Part shown: one piece after another, positions 1 through 11,369 of the stretch
Layout of the letters: each line of letters starts with the position of its first letter
How positions within the stretch are numbered: position 1 is the first letter of the stretch
The notes under the pieces: generated by a model
Seen by the model: the letters and a program-made list of their open reading frames with translations, nothing else
What the model was told of the DNA's origin: nothing
Databases searched by the model: none
Made by a program: the position numbers and the translations under genes
Source: Chlorokybus atmophyticus
Taxonomy: Eukaryota > Streptophyta > Chlorokybophyceae > Chlorokybales > Chlorokybaceae
Length of the DNA: 64,000 bases
Direction of reading: 5' to 3'
Assembly: GCA_009103225.1 (NCBI GenBank)
Contig: RHPI01000671.1
Span: 112,937 to 176,936, forward strand

Positions 1-1181
1 GGGGGTTCGTACATGCGTGCGAGCGCGTGTTCTCACTTATGTGTAAGTTGAGTTTATATATCACATCCTCATTGTGTCACACATAATGAGGTATGTTATG
101 ACTCGTATGTACGTAAAGTTAACACCGACAATAATTCCCACATCAGTGATGCATCGATAAATTGGCAAAAGCTTATCGCGTTTAGCCAACACGAACACGA
201 ACATTGCACAATGTGTATGTATGTACACGCGTTGAAAACAATGTTAATTATCAAAATTTGAGATGCAATTTATGGTGAAACCAATAAATCAAAAGCTATT
301 TTGTGTGCATTACAATTGCAAAACCGCCCGGTGATAGGCGAATAACCGAAAAAGCCCATCTTTGTCAATTGTTTATTAAAGCGACAGTTTCCCTTGTTTC
401 TGCAAAGTATATAATGTTATCATAGCGCCAAATAAACTACAACTCTCATTAACTTTTATAAATATTGTTAATATCATAATATATCATAACTACATTAACG
501 TTGGTGTTGCTGAGGCTTGTAAAAATCCCTACAAATCACAGCTCACGACACTCCATTACACTTTTGGGTCGTAATGTATATGGCAGTGCAGTACTCAAAA
601 TCTATACAATAGAAGATTTGAGAGCTTGACAACTTAACCTAATTACCTCTTGAGCCTGTCATTCTACGGCTGAGCAAGCCACATTACATGCTGACTTCCT
701 TCCGGATCGAAACACCCGCGCCTGTCCTTGTGCGCACGATCTCGTAACGCTGCTGCGCACGTTGCGTTCCGTAACACAACCGCCGTGCGGCATTTAGCGG
801 CGCACACTGCGCTCAAACTACAATCTCGCAGGCGGGCATCAGCGTTAGGAGGAGGGTTAGGGCATGCAGCGTGACTCGTGCTTACTGCCCGCTAGCTAAC
901 CTAACAATCAGGCACCACTGCTGCCGGGCTGCGCATTGACACGTGGCGTGGTCGCGGCGGCAGCGGTGGCGGAGGAGGAGGAGGAGGAGGAGGCTCGGAG
1001 TGGAGCCCGTGGACAACTTGCAGAGGCGAGGTGAATTCGTGTGCGGCATGTCAAGACGCTGTCACAGTTTGTGGGTGTAGCACGCCACTGGTGTAGGGGC
1101 AGTGGTTTGGCAGCTTGCTTGCTTGCTTGCCAGCTGGCTGGCTGGCTAGCAAGTAGTAGCTTCATGGTGTGAGGCTCGGGG
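1..1181. other. Intergenic/upstream DNA
   Basis: The first 700 bases are AT-rich with no convincing open frame. From about 700 to 1181 the DNA becomes GC-richer, with a GGA/GGC-rich stretch near 955-995 and a GCTT/GGCT microsatellite near 1110-1150. This second part is probably the promoter and 5' UTR of the CHUP1-like gene that starts at 1182. The reverse-strand open frame across 908-1432 is antisense to exon 1 and looks like a by-product. Confidence 0.5.
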
Positions 1182-4100
1182 ATGGTGACAACAGCGGAGG
1201 TGGAGCGAGCCACGGCTTTGGAGAAGTCCATCTCCTCGTCCTCCAAGTGCCTGCGCTTCGCCGTGCACTTCGAGACCAAAGGCGATGGCGCCGAGGCGGC
1301 CAACATGTACCAGGCTGCCTTGGGCCCTATGCTACAGGCAAGAAACCAACTTGCGCATGCATGCGACATTACCGCACTCACAGCGCAGCCGCTTATGGCT
1401 TGCGCAGGTATTGGTTGAACGTCATGCCCCAACCGTCAATAAATACATGCTCTGTGATTGTGACAGTTGCAATTGTGTACTCGAAGCTTGCAAACACCAA
1501 TTGCACACAGCAAGCAGCAGATAAATGAACGAACGTGAGGGAGTGTTTGTGGGTTGAAGTGAGTGACATGGCATCGCTTTCTTGGTACTAATGTCGTGAA
1601 GCTTGCATGCCAATGTTTGACGTGATGGCGGCGTCAACAGGCGCTCAAGCTGTCCAGAGATGAGAGCCAAAAGAGGCAGCTCACCATCCAGATTCAGGGG
1701 TTATACAACAAGATAGAACTGTTGCGAGGAGGCAATTCTATTGGAAACGGGAACGGGAATGGGAATGGTAAGGGTACCGCCATCGTTGCAGAGCGCCCCT
1801 CCACTGTGTCACCTGAGCGCGCACGGTAAGCATGTATGAGACATCATCGCTGTTGTTGTACTGCTTGCGATCGAGTATAAACCGCAGTCTTACTGATGTA
1901 GAACTCAATTATCAAAGCCAAAGGTTGTTCGCACTTTACTGCCTACTGAACTCACAGCGTTCACTGGCAGTTGACACGTACACACACACGCATGTCTGCT
2001 GTTGCAGGTTGAATGTGCTTGCTGCGCGATTGTATGATGACCAGCAAGCACACGCCTCAACCAGCGCTCCATCCAAGCCCTCCTTGCATGTTCAGGCCAA
2101 TGAGGCCCTTCATACGAATGGTCATAGCGATCAGAGCATGCGTGTAACCATTCCATCACCTTCAAAGCCCTTGCCTTCACTTCCCACACCAGTCGCCGCC
2201 TCTCCACAGCCTCGCAGCATGCGTTCACCCTCAGAAAACAGCAGGCAACCCTTCCCAGCCAACATCAGCTCATCGAGTACATCTCCCTCCCCATCCACAT
2301 CGGCATCCATATCGATAACAACTCCTCAAGAACGCTATGCTGCTGGCGTAGAGGTGTGTGCAACAATAAACGAGCGGCTTCATCTACTGCATGTGACCGT
2401 GTAAGCAACAACATCATTGGCTCATCAGGGCCTCATTCCTCTGGCGCGCTTGTACGTGAAAGAAGGCGTGCAGTACGATGAGAAGGAGAACTACACAAAA
2501 GCTCTGGAGCTGTACCACAAGGCCATTGCATGTTACAGGCTTTATATCCATCACACGGCAGGTGCAAACATGGACCGCATCAAGCCTTCAGCAATTAATG
2601 GCTTCCGCCAGGCAAGTCCCACTGTGTTGGTTTGACAAGATTACGTGGCATGCATGTGTGGGGCTGAACGCATATGAGCCCATGCAGGTGGTGCTTCGGG
2701 CTGACCTGCTTGATTATCATTTGCGAGACACGCGCGCTTATGTTGCAAACCCTGCAAGCGGGCACCTGCCATATGCCATTCCACTGTCACCAATACAGAC
2801 TACCATCGCTGCTAGTACTCCTCAAAAACACAAAAAGAGGTCCTTCATCAAGAAGTTGCTGGGCATCAAGCCAAAGCCGGTCGCGGGGCTGCCAGTTGTC
2901 ATACAAACAGGTAAACAAAGAAACGCGTTGGTGTGTCATCCGCACATTGTGTGCGAGTTCCTGGTCTCTCATGACTGAACGTGCTCGCAGGCTATGCATA
3001 TGCTCCGCAGACGCCGGTTGCCTATGCAGGTCTGCTGTTGTTGTTGCCAAGACCCTGGTCATGTTCTTGCATGAATGGCATAACCGACACTGCGTGCAAC
3101 ACCAGGATCCCCAGCCTCAGTGTCCTCTGCAACACCAGTTGGGACGCCAGGACAAAGCCCATTTTCAGCTTACACGGTAATATGTAGAGTGTCGCACGTT
3201 TCATCTGTCTGCACTTGTTGCTCAGTTATGGAAGGATCAGCTCACTAACACTGCTCGGCTGCAGCCTTTTGATGATGCTGCTTTAAAGGTATGCCAGCTT
3301 TAACCAACTGCCGTTTGGCTGCCTTGTGTGGTCATGCTCATCGCGCATGCTATGAATAGGCGGCCACGGAGTTGTTCGAACGGGAAGCGGGCGCAAACAA
3401 GGAGGAGTTGGCGAAGCAGGGGCAGACGCTTGAGGAGATGAAGGCCATGCTCGAGCGCTTGACAAGGGAGGAGGAGCAGGTGTGAGTTGTTGCATACTAT
3501 TGTGCAAAGAGTTGTCGGTCGTTTACTCACCTGCACAGTTGCTTCTTAGCGCCGCCAAAAGACTGTTATGAATGTAGCTGCGGAAAACAACGGGTTCAAG
3601 TTGGCTGCTACAGCTATACTGGAAAAGTTACGGCAGCGCAGAAAGGTGTGCAGTCGTGTTGTGTGAAAGGCATATAGCTTGCATCAGTAGGATCAGATTG
3701 TGTACTCGATGCTCACCTGTGCGGATGCAGCGCGAGGAGAGCCAGCTGTCACCCACAGCTGAAAGTCAGACGAGCAGCACGTTTGAAGATCAGGCGGACT
3801 TTGATGACGAGGACGGCGATGATGATGCCTCCTCCTCGCATGCTGATCTGCCCACTTCAAGGTTTTCGCCAACTGTTGAAGTGGATGAGAGCAACTCCCA
3901 AGTGTCACCAACTGCTGAATGCTCTCAAGGTAGACATCTGTTACCATGCTGCATTATCGTGTGCAAGCCTTGCTTCATGTAATTGATGGCTGGTGCAGGT
4001 AGCGACAAGCTGCAAGCGCTGTTGTCTGCGGCCACATGCTCTGACGAAGAGCTGGACGGCTCATTTGCGGATTCAGATGGCGGCCTCCTGTATCTAACTG

Positions 4101-6465
4101 AGCCGCAGGATGAGCTGCCGTCCGTACCTTCGGCACCAATGAAGCCCAGGCCTCCTCCGCCTAGCCGACTGCCAAGGTATGTTCGTGGGTGTTGCAGACT
4201 CGATTTTACATGATGCCTTGACACTGAGGTTGTTTGATTGGTGCCCACAGCAAGCGGCGTGAGGAGCAGGAGGCGAGCATGCTCGTGCTGGAAGAACCGC
4301 TGTTATCGGAGGAGGCCCTCAGGGCCAAGCGCAGCGTTGCTCAGGTTGGGACCAATATTGAGGAGCGGCGGCTTGAAATGAACAGCACAGAGTCTGGCAT
4401 ACAAACTGAGAAGCCGACTGACTACCCAAGCCATCAAGTCCCGCGTAGCGCTCCTGTCCCGCCACCTCCTCCACCACCACCCATGCTGTTGCTACCCAAG
4501 CTCTCACCAGGAGCTCCTCCTCCCCCGCCACCCCCACCAGCACCGACAATGCTTTCAAAGCCACGACACGCAGCAGGCGTGCCTTCCCCTCCGCCGCCAC
4601 CACCTCCCCCACCAGGGTTGCTAAAGCCCATCAGTGGTGCTGTCCCCATGCCACCTCCCCCGCCGCCACCGCCCATGGGAGGGCTACCGCTGCTCAAGAA
4701 GGGCCCTTCAGGTCCTCCTCCTCCCCCTCCTCCGCCTATACCTGCATCACTTGTCAAGAAGAGCGTTGATGATGAGGACTTTGAGTGGGGTAAGGGTCCA
4801 CCGGCACCGCCCGCGCCGTCCATGAATGGCAACGCACCTGCAGGAGATGAAGATGACTGGGCCAAGTCGAACATGGTGAGTGTGCCCCTGCATGCAGTAT
4901 TGTTGTTAGACTACCTGTGTCACGTGAAGTTTTACTCACCTGCTGCTGCCTTGTGCTGTGAAATGACTTGCGCAGGTGCTGAAGCTCTACAGAGACTTGA
5001 ACAGGCCGATGGGACTGGGACAGGGTGGCGGAGTGATCATCCAGAAGTCTGCGCGGGTGAGTAGTGTGCCCGTTGTGGTTTCACATTGTGGGCTTGTGCT
5101 GTGCTTATTGACAGGCATGAATTTCATTGTCATTTGCAGCCTGAGGACGCTGGAGGCCTAATGGATGAAATGTTGGGCAAGAGCAACTATGCCAAGGTGC
5201 GGGTTGCATTTGAGCAAGTGCGTCATCAGCAACATGGCAAACATTCAAATATTGAATAAGTTAGTCGCATTATCTGAAGCAGATCACTTGGTAAATTGAT
5301 AGTGCATGCTGGAGAGTCAATGTAGGTCATGTAGCTTATACGCCAGCTTCAAATGCAGGCTGTGCAAGAAGATGTGGAGCGGTATGCTGGCATGATTGAG
5401 AAACTGGCTGTTGAAGTCAAAAAGCTCCGCGCTGCTGATATGAGCGAGGTTTGTTCACTGCTTGCTGCACTGCATCCTGGTGTTGCTTGTGACACGCACG
5501 AGGACGTGGTCATCGTCTGCTTGTTGAAGGGTGTCAAGTTGCAGAGGCTGATCGTTCTGCTGCCACCAGGCTGAAGCTTTTGTTCAAGAGATGAACAAGC
5601 GACTGGACAAGCTTACCGATGAAGCTGCCGTTCTCAAACACTTTGAGTGGCCAGAAGCCAAGGTCAATCTTTCATCGTGATGTCAAGACCACCTAAGTCC
5701 TTTTTATTCACGTATAGATGCTTGCTCATCAAGTTACAGGCATTAATGCTCAGTCTACTGACTAAGCTCTATGCTCGTGCAGGCTGACTCCCTGCGCGAG
5801 GCCGTGGCGCTTCACAAGGACCTCACGTCCAAGCGAGAGGCGCTGCTCCAGGTTGGCGGGGTGGGTTCTGCCGCCGTCTCGCGCATCGACGACGCCCTGA
5901 CCAGAATCACCAACATTTTTGAGAACGTGCAGAAGAAGGTTGAAACTTTCCAGCGCTCTCAGGTGTGTGTCACCATGCCAGCGTGCGCGAGTGTGTGTTT
6001 GCGGGTGTACGCAAAGGTCTCATCAATGTGAATATTTGTGACTGACTGAAACCTGTGTATATGTACAGGATGCAACAAAGAAGCGGTTCTCCGAGCACGG
6101 CATCCCCTTCGACTTCAACATCGTGAAGAGGTTACAACGCGCATCCTCCAAGGCCGCAGGGGCGTACTTGCGGCGAGTCCTTGATGAAGTTACAGGTCAG
6201 AAAAACCTGCCATCAACTTCACAATGCGGTGTATGTATGCAGTCTGCCGTATTAACAACGTGCGTGTTGCTTCTTTTACTCAGGCGGCAATTGCAGTCAA
6301 GAGAAGGCGTACTCCCTGCTCGTCTCTGCCGTGCGCTTCACGTTCCGAGTGCATCAGTTTGGTGGCGGGCTCGACAAGGCGACGCTCAACGCCTTTGAAG
6401 AAGCCAGCGTGTTGCTGCAGGAGGTGGCCGAGAACACCTCTGAACAGCAGCAGCAGCAGAAATAA
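1182..6465 (+). CDS. CHUP1: CHUP1-like chloroplast-positioning protein with N-terminal MIT-like repeats
   Basis: CHUP1 proteins link chloroplasts to actin and drive light-dependent chloroplast movement. I trace 20 exons: 1182-1337, 1641-1825, 2008-2353, 2429-2611, 2688-2910, 2991-3029, 3106-3176, 3226-3288, 3360-3479, 3550-3645, 3731-3929, 3999-4176, 4251-4875, 4976-5056, 5140-5196, 5359-5448, 5570-5662, 5783-5962, 6069-6195, 6284-6465. All phases agree and give about 1097 aa. The C-terminal third matches CHUP1: an LKLYRDLNR segment, AVLKHFEWPEAKADSLREA, a GIP-D block, and VRFTFRVHQFGGGLD near the end. Before it lies a poly-proline region (about residues 685-790). The N-terminus lacks the hydrophobic envelope anchor of land-plant CHUP1. 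Instead it has an MIT-like helical hairpin (about 5-80) and a second MIT/TPR-like helix pair in exon 4. Introns 1 and 4 use GC donors (1338, 2612). The family call is strong; N-terminal domain names rest on pattern recognition. Confidence 0.88.
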
Positions 6466-7930
6466 AGGTCATTGCTTCCAGACTTGACCCGTGCGTTGCT
6501 TGTGTACATGTACTTTATTTGCCACAGTTGGCACCTGTGAGGTTGGTAGTTGTCATCATCAAAGCCCCCAACGCGGGCATGGTATCTAAGTGTCCGCATG
6601 GCATGAATATGAATTACCTTAGTTGCTGGAAAGGTGCATGCCGCTGCTCAAAGCACCTTTTCAAAGCGTATGTGGAGCTCCGATCAGAACCACTAACTCA
6701 GTTGCCAACCCTTGCACTGTGCTTCAGTTGTGATTATGGAGTGGTCATGCTGGCCTGATTGTGTCATGCTTTGCTTGAATTTCAACAGTAGCTGTGCGGG
6801 CTTAAACACAACTGTTCTTGAGCAACAACATCAACACTACCACAGCCAGATACCCACGTGTGGTGACCATGCATGCACTCAAATCAGCAGTACACTTGGA
6901 GTTACCACTATACCATTGTAAGTTTTCCACACGGCAATGGGATGATGCAACACCATGATGGCGGCGAATGGAGAGGAGAAATGCTATTACTTGTAGTCGA
7001 CAAACGTGTAATATATATCAAGGTTGTACTGTCTAGGTTGCAGCTGTGGCACTTTGCTGCGTATGCGTGGCATTGCGCAGCTAGCATGTAGAGGCAGAGG
7101 CACGGACGCTGTGCTGGCGGCTGCGGCGGTGTAGTTGTGTAGGCGTGCTTGCATGCCGCTGGCATGCGTGTGAGTATGCTTGTGCAGTGATAGGCAGGGA
7201 TGACAGTACGTAGCTTGGTGTGACGATGTTGACAGAAGGCCCATGTACTGAAGAGTCAGAGGCACTATCACAAACCAAGGTTGATATTGTATCAATTGTA
7301 CTTGCTGATGCAGCATCATCAGTTCCTTGCAGGCAAGCAGTTAATGGATGATTACTATTCCCATGCTGCACTGTTGCACATCACAATGGATGAGCCGTAT
7401 GCTCTTTATCGGTTAGCTATATTTACAGCGCGATCGTGATAACAACAGCAGTATTACATAAGCGTGCAAGTCAGCATTCGTCCAAATTTGCATTGCACGA
7501 TCGCTTCGGTGATCTTGATACGAGCGTCTTGATATGGTTGAAGTTAATGGTGTCATGCGCGTACGTGTCTGCGGCGCATCGGTTATGAAGGTTTTTGGGA
7601 GTTGTATGGTAGTTGTGGCAGCTCAAATGGTTAAAGCGGTTGAGGCATGGTAGGAGGGTATGTACGTGTTCTTTACTTGTATTGCAGCTAGTTGAGCGCA
7701 AGTCCCTTGCCTTGAGTGCCACAGTGTGCATGTGCTTGGATATGCTTGTGTGAAGTGTATGAGCGTATGCCACACCTTGCAAACGGACTTAGCCTTATCT
7801 CCCCGTGCATTACATGCCAATTGCAAATATAAAAGCATGTGCTTAAGTCTACGTTGGCTAAGCCACGCGCTTGTTACTTGCGCTCAACCCATTGGCATAA
7901 AGGTGTGCGGGTGTTTGTGTTTGTGGATGT
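6466..7930. other. Downstream region of the CHUP1-like gene and intergenic DNA
   Basis: An AATAAA-like string overlaps the stop codon at 6461-6466. About 300 bp of downstream sequence (to roughly 6760) recurs in diverged form at 12.5-12.83 kb, beyond the pseudogene copy. The remainder has only short overlapping open frames without recognisable domains. It may include the 5' part of the decayed retroelement that becomes recognisable from about 7930, but I could not find paired LTRs. Confidence 0.4.
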
Positions 7931-8936
7931 GGAATGCCCATGGAAACAAGGTCAGAAGCTGGTCTAAAGGCGCTTAAAGTCCCCTTGAAGGAGAGAAAAG
8001 AGGTGCCCGAGAAGGAGGTGCCTACTTCCCCGAGCGAAGGAGACTTCGAGGACGAGCCAGCTGGTGACAAGGAAGACCACGAGGATGTTGAGGAGGTTGA
8101 GAAGGAGGAGCTAGATATGATGGACACTTTGTCGAAGACGGAGATGGAGGGTGCACGCACGCGTTTCAGCGGTCATTCGGCACAACACATTGGAGCTACA
8201 AGACTTCAATAATAGGCTCGAGTGTCGCATAATCAGCTGGTCGGCACGTGACAAGTCATGGAGTGAGCACAAAGCATTGAAGATGATGCCCGAGTTCTTG
8301 GAGGATGAAGCTTTAGGCACGTGAAGGGAGGTCAAGAGGAAGTTGGAGGCACGAGAGGAGGTGTGTAGAGCTGATCATGCAGCTGAATGTGAGAAAGAGT
8401 GGGCCAAAGTGCAGCCCACGAAGGAGTGCATGGTGGTGTTGACGTATCGTCGATTGCGTATCTGTCGACGTATCCGCAATCGACGCCGGCAAAGATGATA
8501 GAGCTGATGTACTTCAAGCGCAAGGATGGTGAGACTCCACACATGATGTACACGAGGATGGTGAAGTTGTTGGAGGACACGGAGGATGAGGTTGTGGCTA
8601 ACAAGATGGCGGCGGTGCTGTACTTGCGTGCGTTGGAGGATGGCTTGAGGGAGGCGGTGCAGACCGTGTTGCGAGGAGCACATCAAGGCGCAAGCTACAC
8701 GCTTCGTGACGTCTTCAGTTGCAGTCGAGAACGCCCAGTGGCGGCAAGAGTATGAGAAGAGCATTGGCTAGATGGCGGAGGGCATGGCGACGCAGCTGTC
8801 GGGAGGTACAAGCGCAACGATGCTGGTCGGCGTGATGGAGGGTGAGCTACAGTCACCAAGTCAGCCCCGGGGAGGAGTGTGGTGGTTGCGAACGGCGTTG
8901 CCATGAGTGCACGGCATAAGGAGCAGCAAACAGGAG

Positions 8937-9053
8937 TGTGTTGGAGGTGTGGATAGGCCGGACACATAGCCAAGTATTGTGCAAAGAGGCAAGGCCTTCT
9001 GTGTTCGTTGTGGGAAGGCGGGCCATGATGACAATGCGTGTTGGAGCAAGCAT
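8937..9053 (+). pseudogene. Retroelement double CCHC zinc-knuckle segment
   Basis: Two nucleic-acid-binding CCHC knuckles of a gag protein are separated by a short basic linker. The first carries a nonsense TAG between the second Cys and the GH pair; the second is intact (C-x2-C-x4-H-x4-C). This is the strongest single piece of evidence that the 7.9-10.4 kb region comes from a retroelement. Confidence 0.75.
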
Positions 9054-9525
9054 CCGCACTTGCGCGCTGAGGTGCTGAGCGGCAAGACGATGACCAGGCA
9101 AGCACATTCAGCTCAAGCGGGAAGCTCACAAAGCCATGCGGAGCTGGCGCGTGCAAGTGAGGTGTCCGCGCCCGTTGCCGAGGTGGCGGAGTTGAAGGCG
9201 CTGGCGGGGCTGCGCTCGCAGGCGGAAGGCAAGCAAAGGGTGTCCGACAGGAGAAGGATGATGATGATGGAGGTGCCTACGCGTACTTGGCGTATAGCGT
9301 GGCGTGGTGCAGCCCGATGACGGCTGCGGCAGCTACGGGGACTGCGCGGGCTGCGCCACCACCTACAGCGGCGGTATCGCCCTACATGCAAGGCAAGGGG
9401 TCCCGCGTTGCAGCCTCGAAGGTTTATAAAGTTGCTGGGGGTCATGAGGAAACTGTTTACACCAGCTGGTGCACGTTCACACGCGGTATCGGCACCATTG
9501 ACGGCGACGGCAGGAGGCCATGCAC

Positions 9526-9564
9526 CTGCGCCAGCCATGAAGGTCACCTTCATGGCTGGCGCAG
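9526..9564. repeat. Perfect 19-bp palindrome with 1-nt centre
   Basis: The arms at 9526-9544 and 9546-9564 are exact reverse complements around a single C. The palindrome lies inside the decayed retroelement and directly abuts a second perfect palindrome. Confidence 0.95.
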
Positions 9565-9601
9565 CGCCGACAACGCCGACATGGTGTCGGCGTTGTCGGC
9601 G
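9565..9601. repeat. Perfect 17-bp hairpin with 3-nt loop
   Basis: The arms at 9565-9581 and 9585-9601 are exact reverse complements separated by TGG. It starts at the base after the previous palindrome ends, so together they form a double cruciform-capable block. Confidence 0.95.
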
Positions 9602-10695
9602 TCGACATTGCCTTCGATGAGGAGGTTTGTGAGTGTGGAGCAGCATGAAGGCATGCGTATCGATGTGAAGAATGATGTGGATAAGGGCAAGATGCAGTCC
9701 ATGAAGGGTTTGGCAAGTTGGTTGGAGACAGCGAGTGCGCATGTTAGCCCAGCATGTGCGCGCGTCATGAAGGTGCCAACGGCGGATGCAAGTGCAGTCC
9801 ATGAGCTGGCGGGAACGCTTCGCTATCAGCCATGTTGACGCTGAAGGATGTCGGATGTACTTTGGAGCGTTTGGAGTGCATGTTGGGGCACGCGACAGCC
9901 GATGCAATTACGCAAGTCACTTCCGATTGCGAGGCAAATGTGAAGAGTGAGAAGGAGTTTGAGGCAGTCATTTATGAGGAAATGGAGCTTCATGGAGTGA
10001 CGGATGGTGAGCAAGAGCTGGAGGTGGAGGTGCCGATGGTGGAGGTGACAAACGGCATGCACATGGAGGTGGTGAAAGAGCCGGTGCAGCTGGACTTGTC
10101 GGCGGCGTTGTCGAGACCAACGGCGAGGCTTCATGTTGTTACAACGGTGGCAGCGGTGGACAACACACATGGTCATGTGCAGCTGATGGGTACACACCGG
10201 AGTGCGTGCTCGTGGACACATGTGCACAACCGGTGATACTTGAAGAGAAAGCGGCGGCGCGCATGGCGTTGCAGTCAACGGATTGGGGGCCATGTCCGTG
10301 GCATCTCAAGACAACTGGAGGAGGGTTTGAGGCCGTGTTTGTAGTGACATTGAAGCTCGTGCAGATCCAGTTGATGCGCGCTTGTTTGTGAGTTTCATAT
10401 CATATGTATGTACGCTTGTGGGGCAGCTTCGGGAGTCTCCTGAGCTAGCATACATGCATGGAGGAAGCTACAACGTGTGAAGATGGAGAAGGTGCAGCAT
10501 CATGAGACCATGACGAGCTGGACGACATCCTCCAGCAATGACGGGAGATGGCACGACAATGGCGTAGGGTTTTAACATCACGGCAATTCAATGCTGAAAC
10601 GAGCAAGTGTTTATGAAACCTGTATTGCACTGCTTGACCGCGTGATCGATATTAATTACAACTGCCTCACAACTATTGTATGCACCCCCGAAGCA

Positions 10696-10733
10696 ATTGC
10701 GCAAGGAGCGAAACATTGCGCTCCTTGCGCAAT
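10696..10733. repeat. Perfect 15-bp hairpin with 8-nt loop
   Basis: The arms at 10696-10710 and 10719-10733 are exact reverse complements in non-coding DNA. There is no T-run after it, and in a eukaryotic context it should not be read as a bacterial terminator. Confidence 0.95.
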
Positions 10734-10969
10734 ATTTTGATTCACATACGCACGGCGTGTGATTATAAGAGATATCATGTGTTGGAGTGGCAGTGCTCAA
10801 GTAGCGCCTACCACATTGCATGTTGGATGGATATACAGCATGACTTCTGTAGTCCATAATGATGCCTTGCGTTGTGCCAGTAGAGGCGCGTGAACTGTTT
10901 TGAACGCAACAAGCTCACAGAGTGTAATTTTCGCGTACTATTATATAGGCGTTCCAGTACATTGGTGTG

Positions 10970-11028
10970 AGTGCCGTGTGCCGTGCATGTTTGCATCACA
11001 AATGCAAACATGGGTGGCACACGGCACT
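10970..11028. repeat. Near-perfect inverted repeat, arms about 27 bp, 5-nt loop
   Basis: The left arm begins AGTGCCGTGTGCC and the right arm ends GGCACACGGCACT. Only about 2-3 mismatches separate the arms, around a CACAA loop. The 37-bp tandem repeat follows immediately. Confidence 0.9.
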
Positions 11029-11034
11029 TATAGC

Positions 11035-11108
11035 ATAATGTATAAACGTTTTATAATATAATATATCGGATATAATGTATAAACGTTTTATAATATAATA
11101 TATCGGAT
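11035..11108. repeat. 37-bp AT-rich unit duplicated in tandem
   Basis: The unit at 11035-11071 is repeated exactly at 11072-11108. It starts ATAATGTATAAACG and ends ATATCGGAT. Identity of the two copies implies a recent duplication. Confidence 0.95.
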
Positions 11109-11369
11109 ATATAATTTGCATCCATGCTTTGCTTGTTATAAATCCAATCAACTAACAACTATCGAATTGTTCATTCGCTGCTGCTCTTACATGTTGGTTG
11201 TATTGTTTCGTAGGGATATCATGATCTATAAAACAGTTGACGAATCAAAAGCCTGCGGGGGTGAGTGGGTGTGTCAACCGCACACTGTACTTGTGCTGCT
11301 ATGCTTACAGGTTGCACGAACATTATGGTTATTGCGGCCTGCGGTTGACACATGCAGCTCATATAAATA

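Larger units (their letters stand above)
7930..10391 (+). mobile_element. Decayed LTR-type retroelement fragment (gag and protease remnants)
   Basis: A chain of frame-shifted segments reads like gag followed by protease. There is an acidic N-terminal stretch (7934-8212) and a helical capsid-like part (8399-8755). Two CCHC zinc knuckles lie at 8940-9050; the first is interrupted by an in-frame TAG in its CWRCG-stop-AGH core, and the second reads CVRCGKAGHDDNAC. A retropepsin-like LVDT segment sits near 10204-10250, with Cys where the active-site Gly is usual. I see no reverse transcriptase or integrase and no LTR pair or primer-binding site, so this is a truncated, inactive relic. Two adjacent perfect palindromes are embedded at 9526-9601. 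The element lies between the CHUP1-like gene and its partial copy. Confidence 0.65.
10392..11369. other. Intergenic DNA with hairpins and a tandem duplication
   Basis: No gene is visible. The stretch holds a perfect hairpin (10696-10733), a longer near-perfect inverted repeat (10970-11028) and a 37-bp tandem duplication (11035-11108), which are listed separately. Confidence 0.5.

Noticed and set aside
4319-4874. Reverse-strand Gly-rich and Val/Glu-rich open frames
   Set aside because: They are the antisense of the poly-proline exon of the CHUP1-like gene; composition alone keeps them open.
10696-10733. Rho-independent terminator
   Set aside because: Perfect stem but no T-tract and the genome is eukaryotic.
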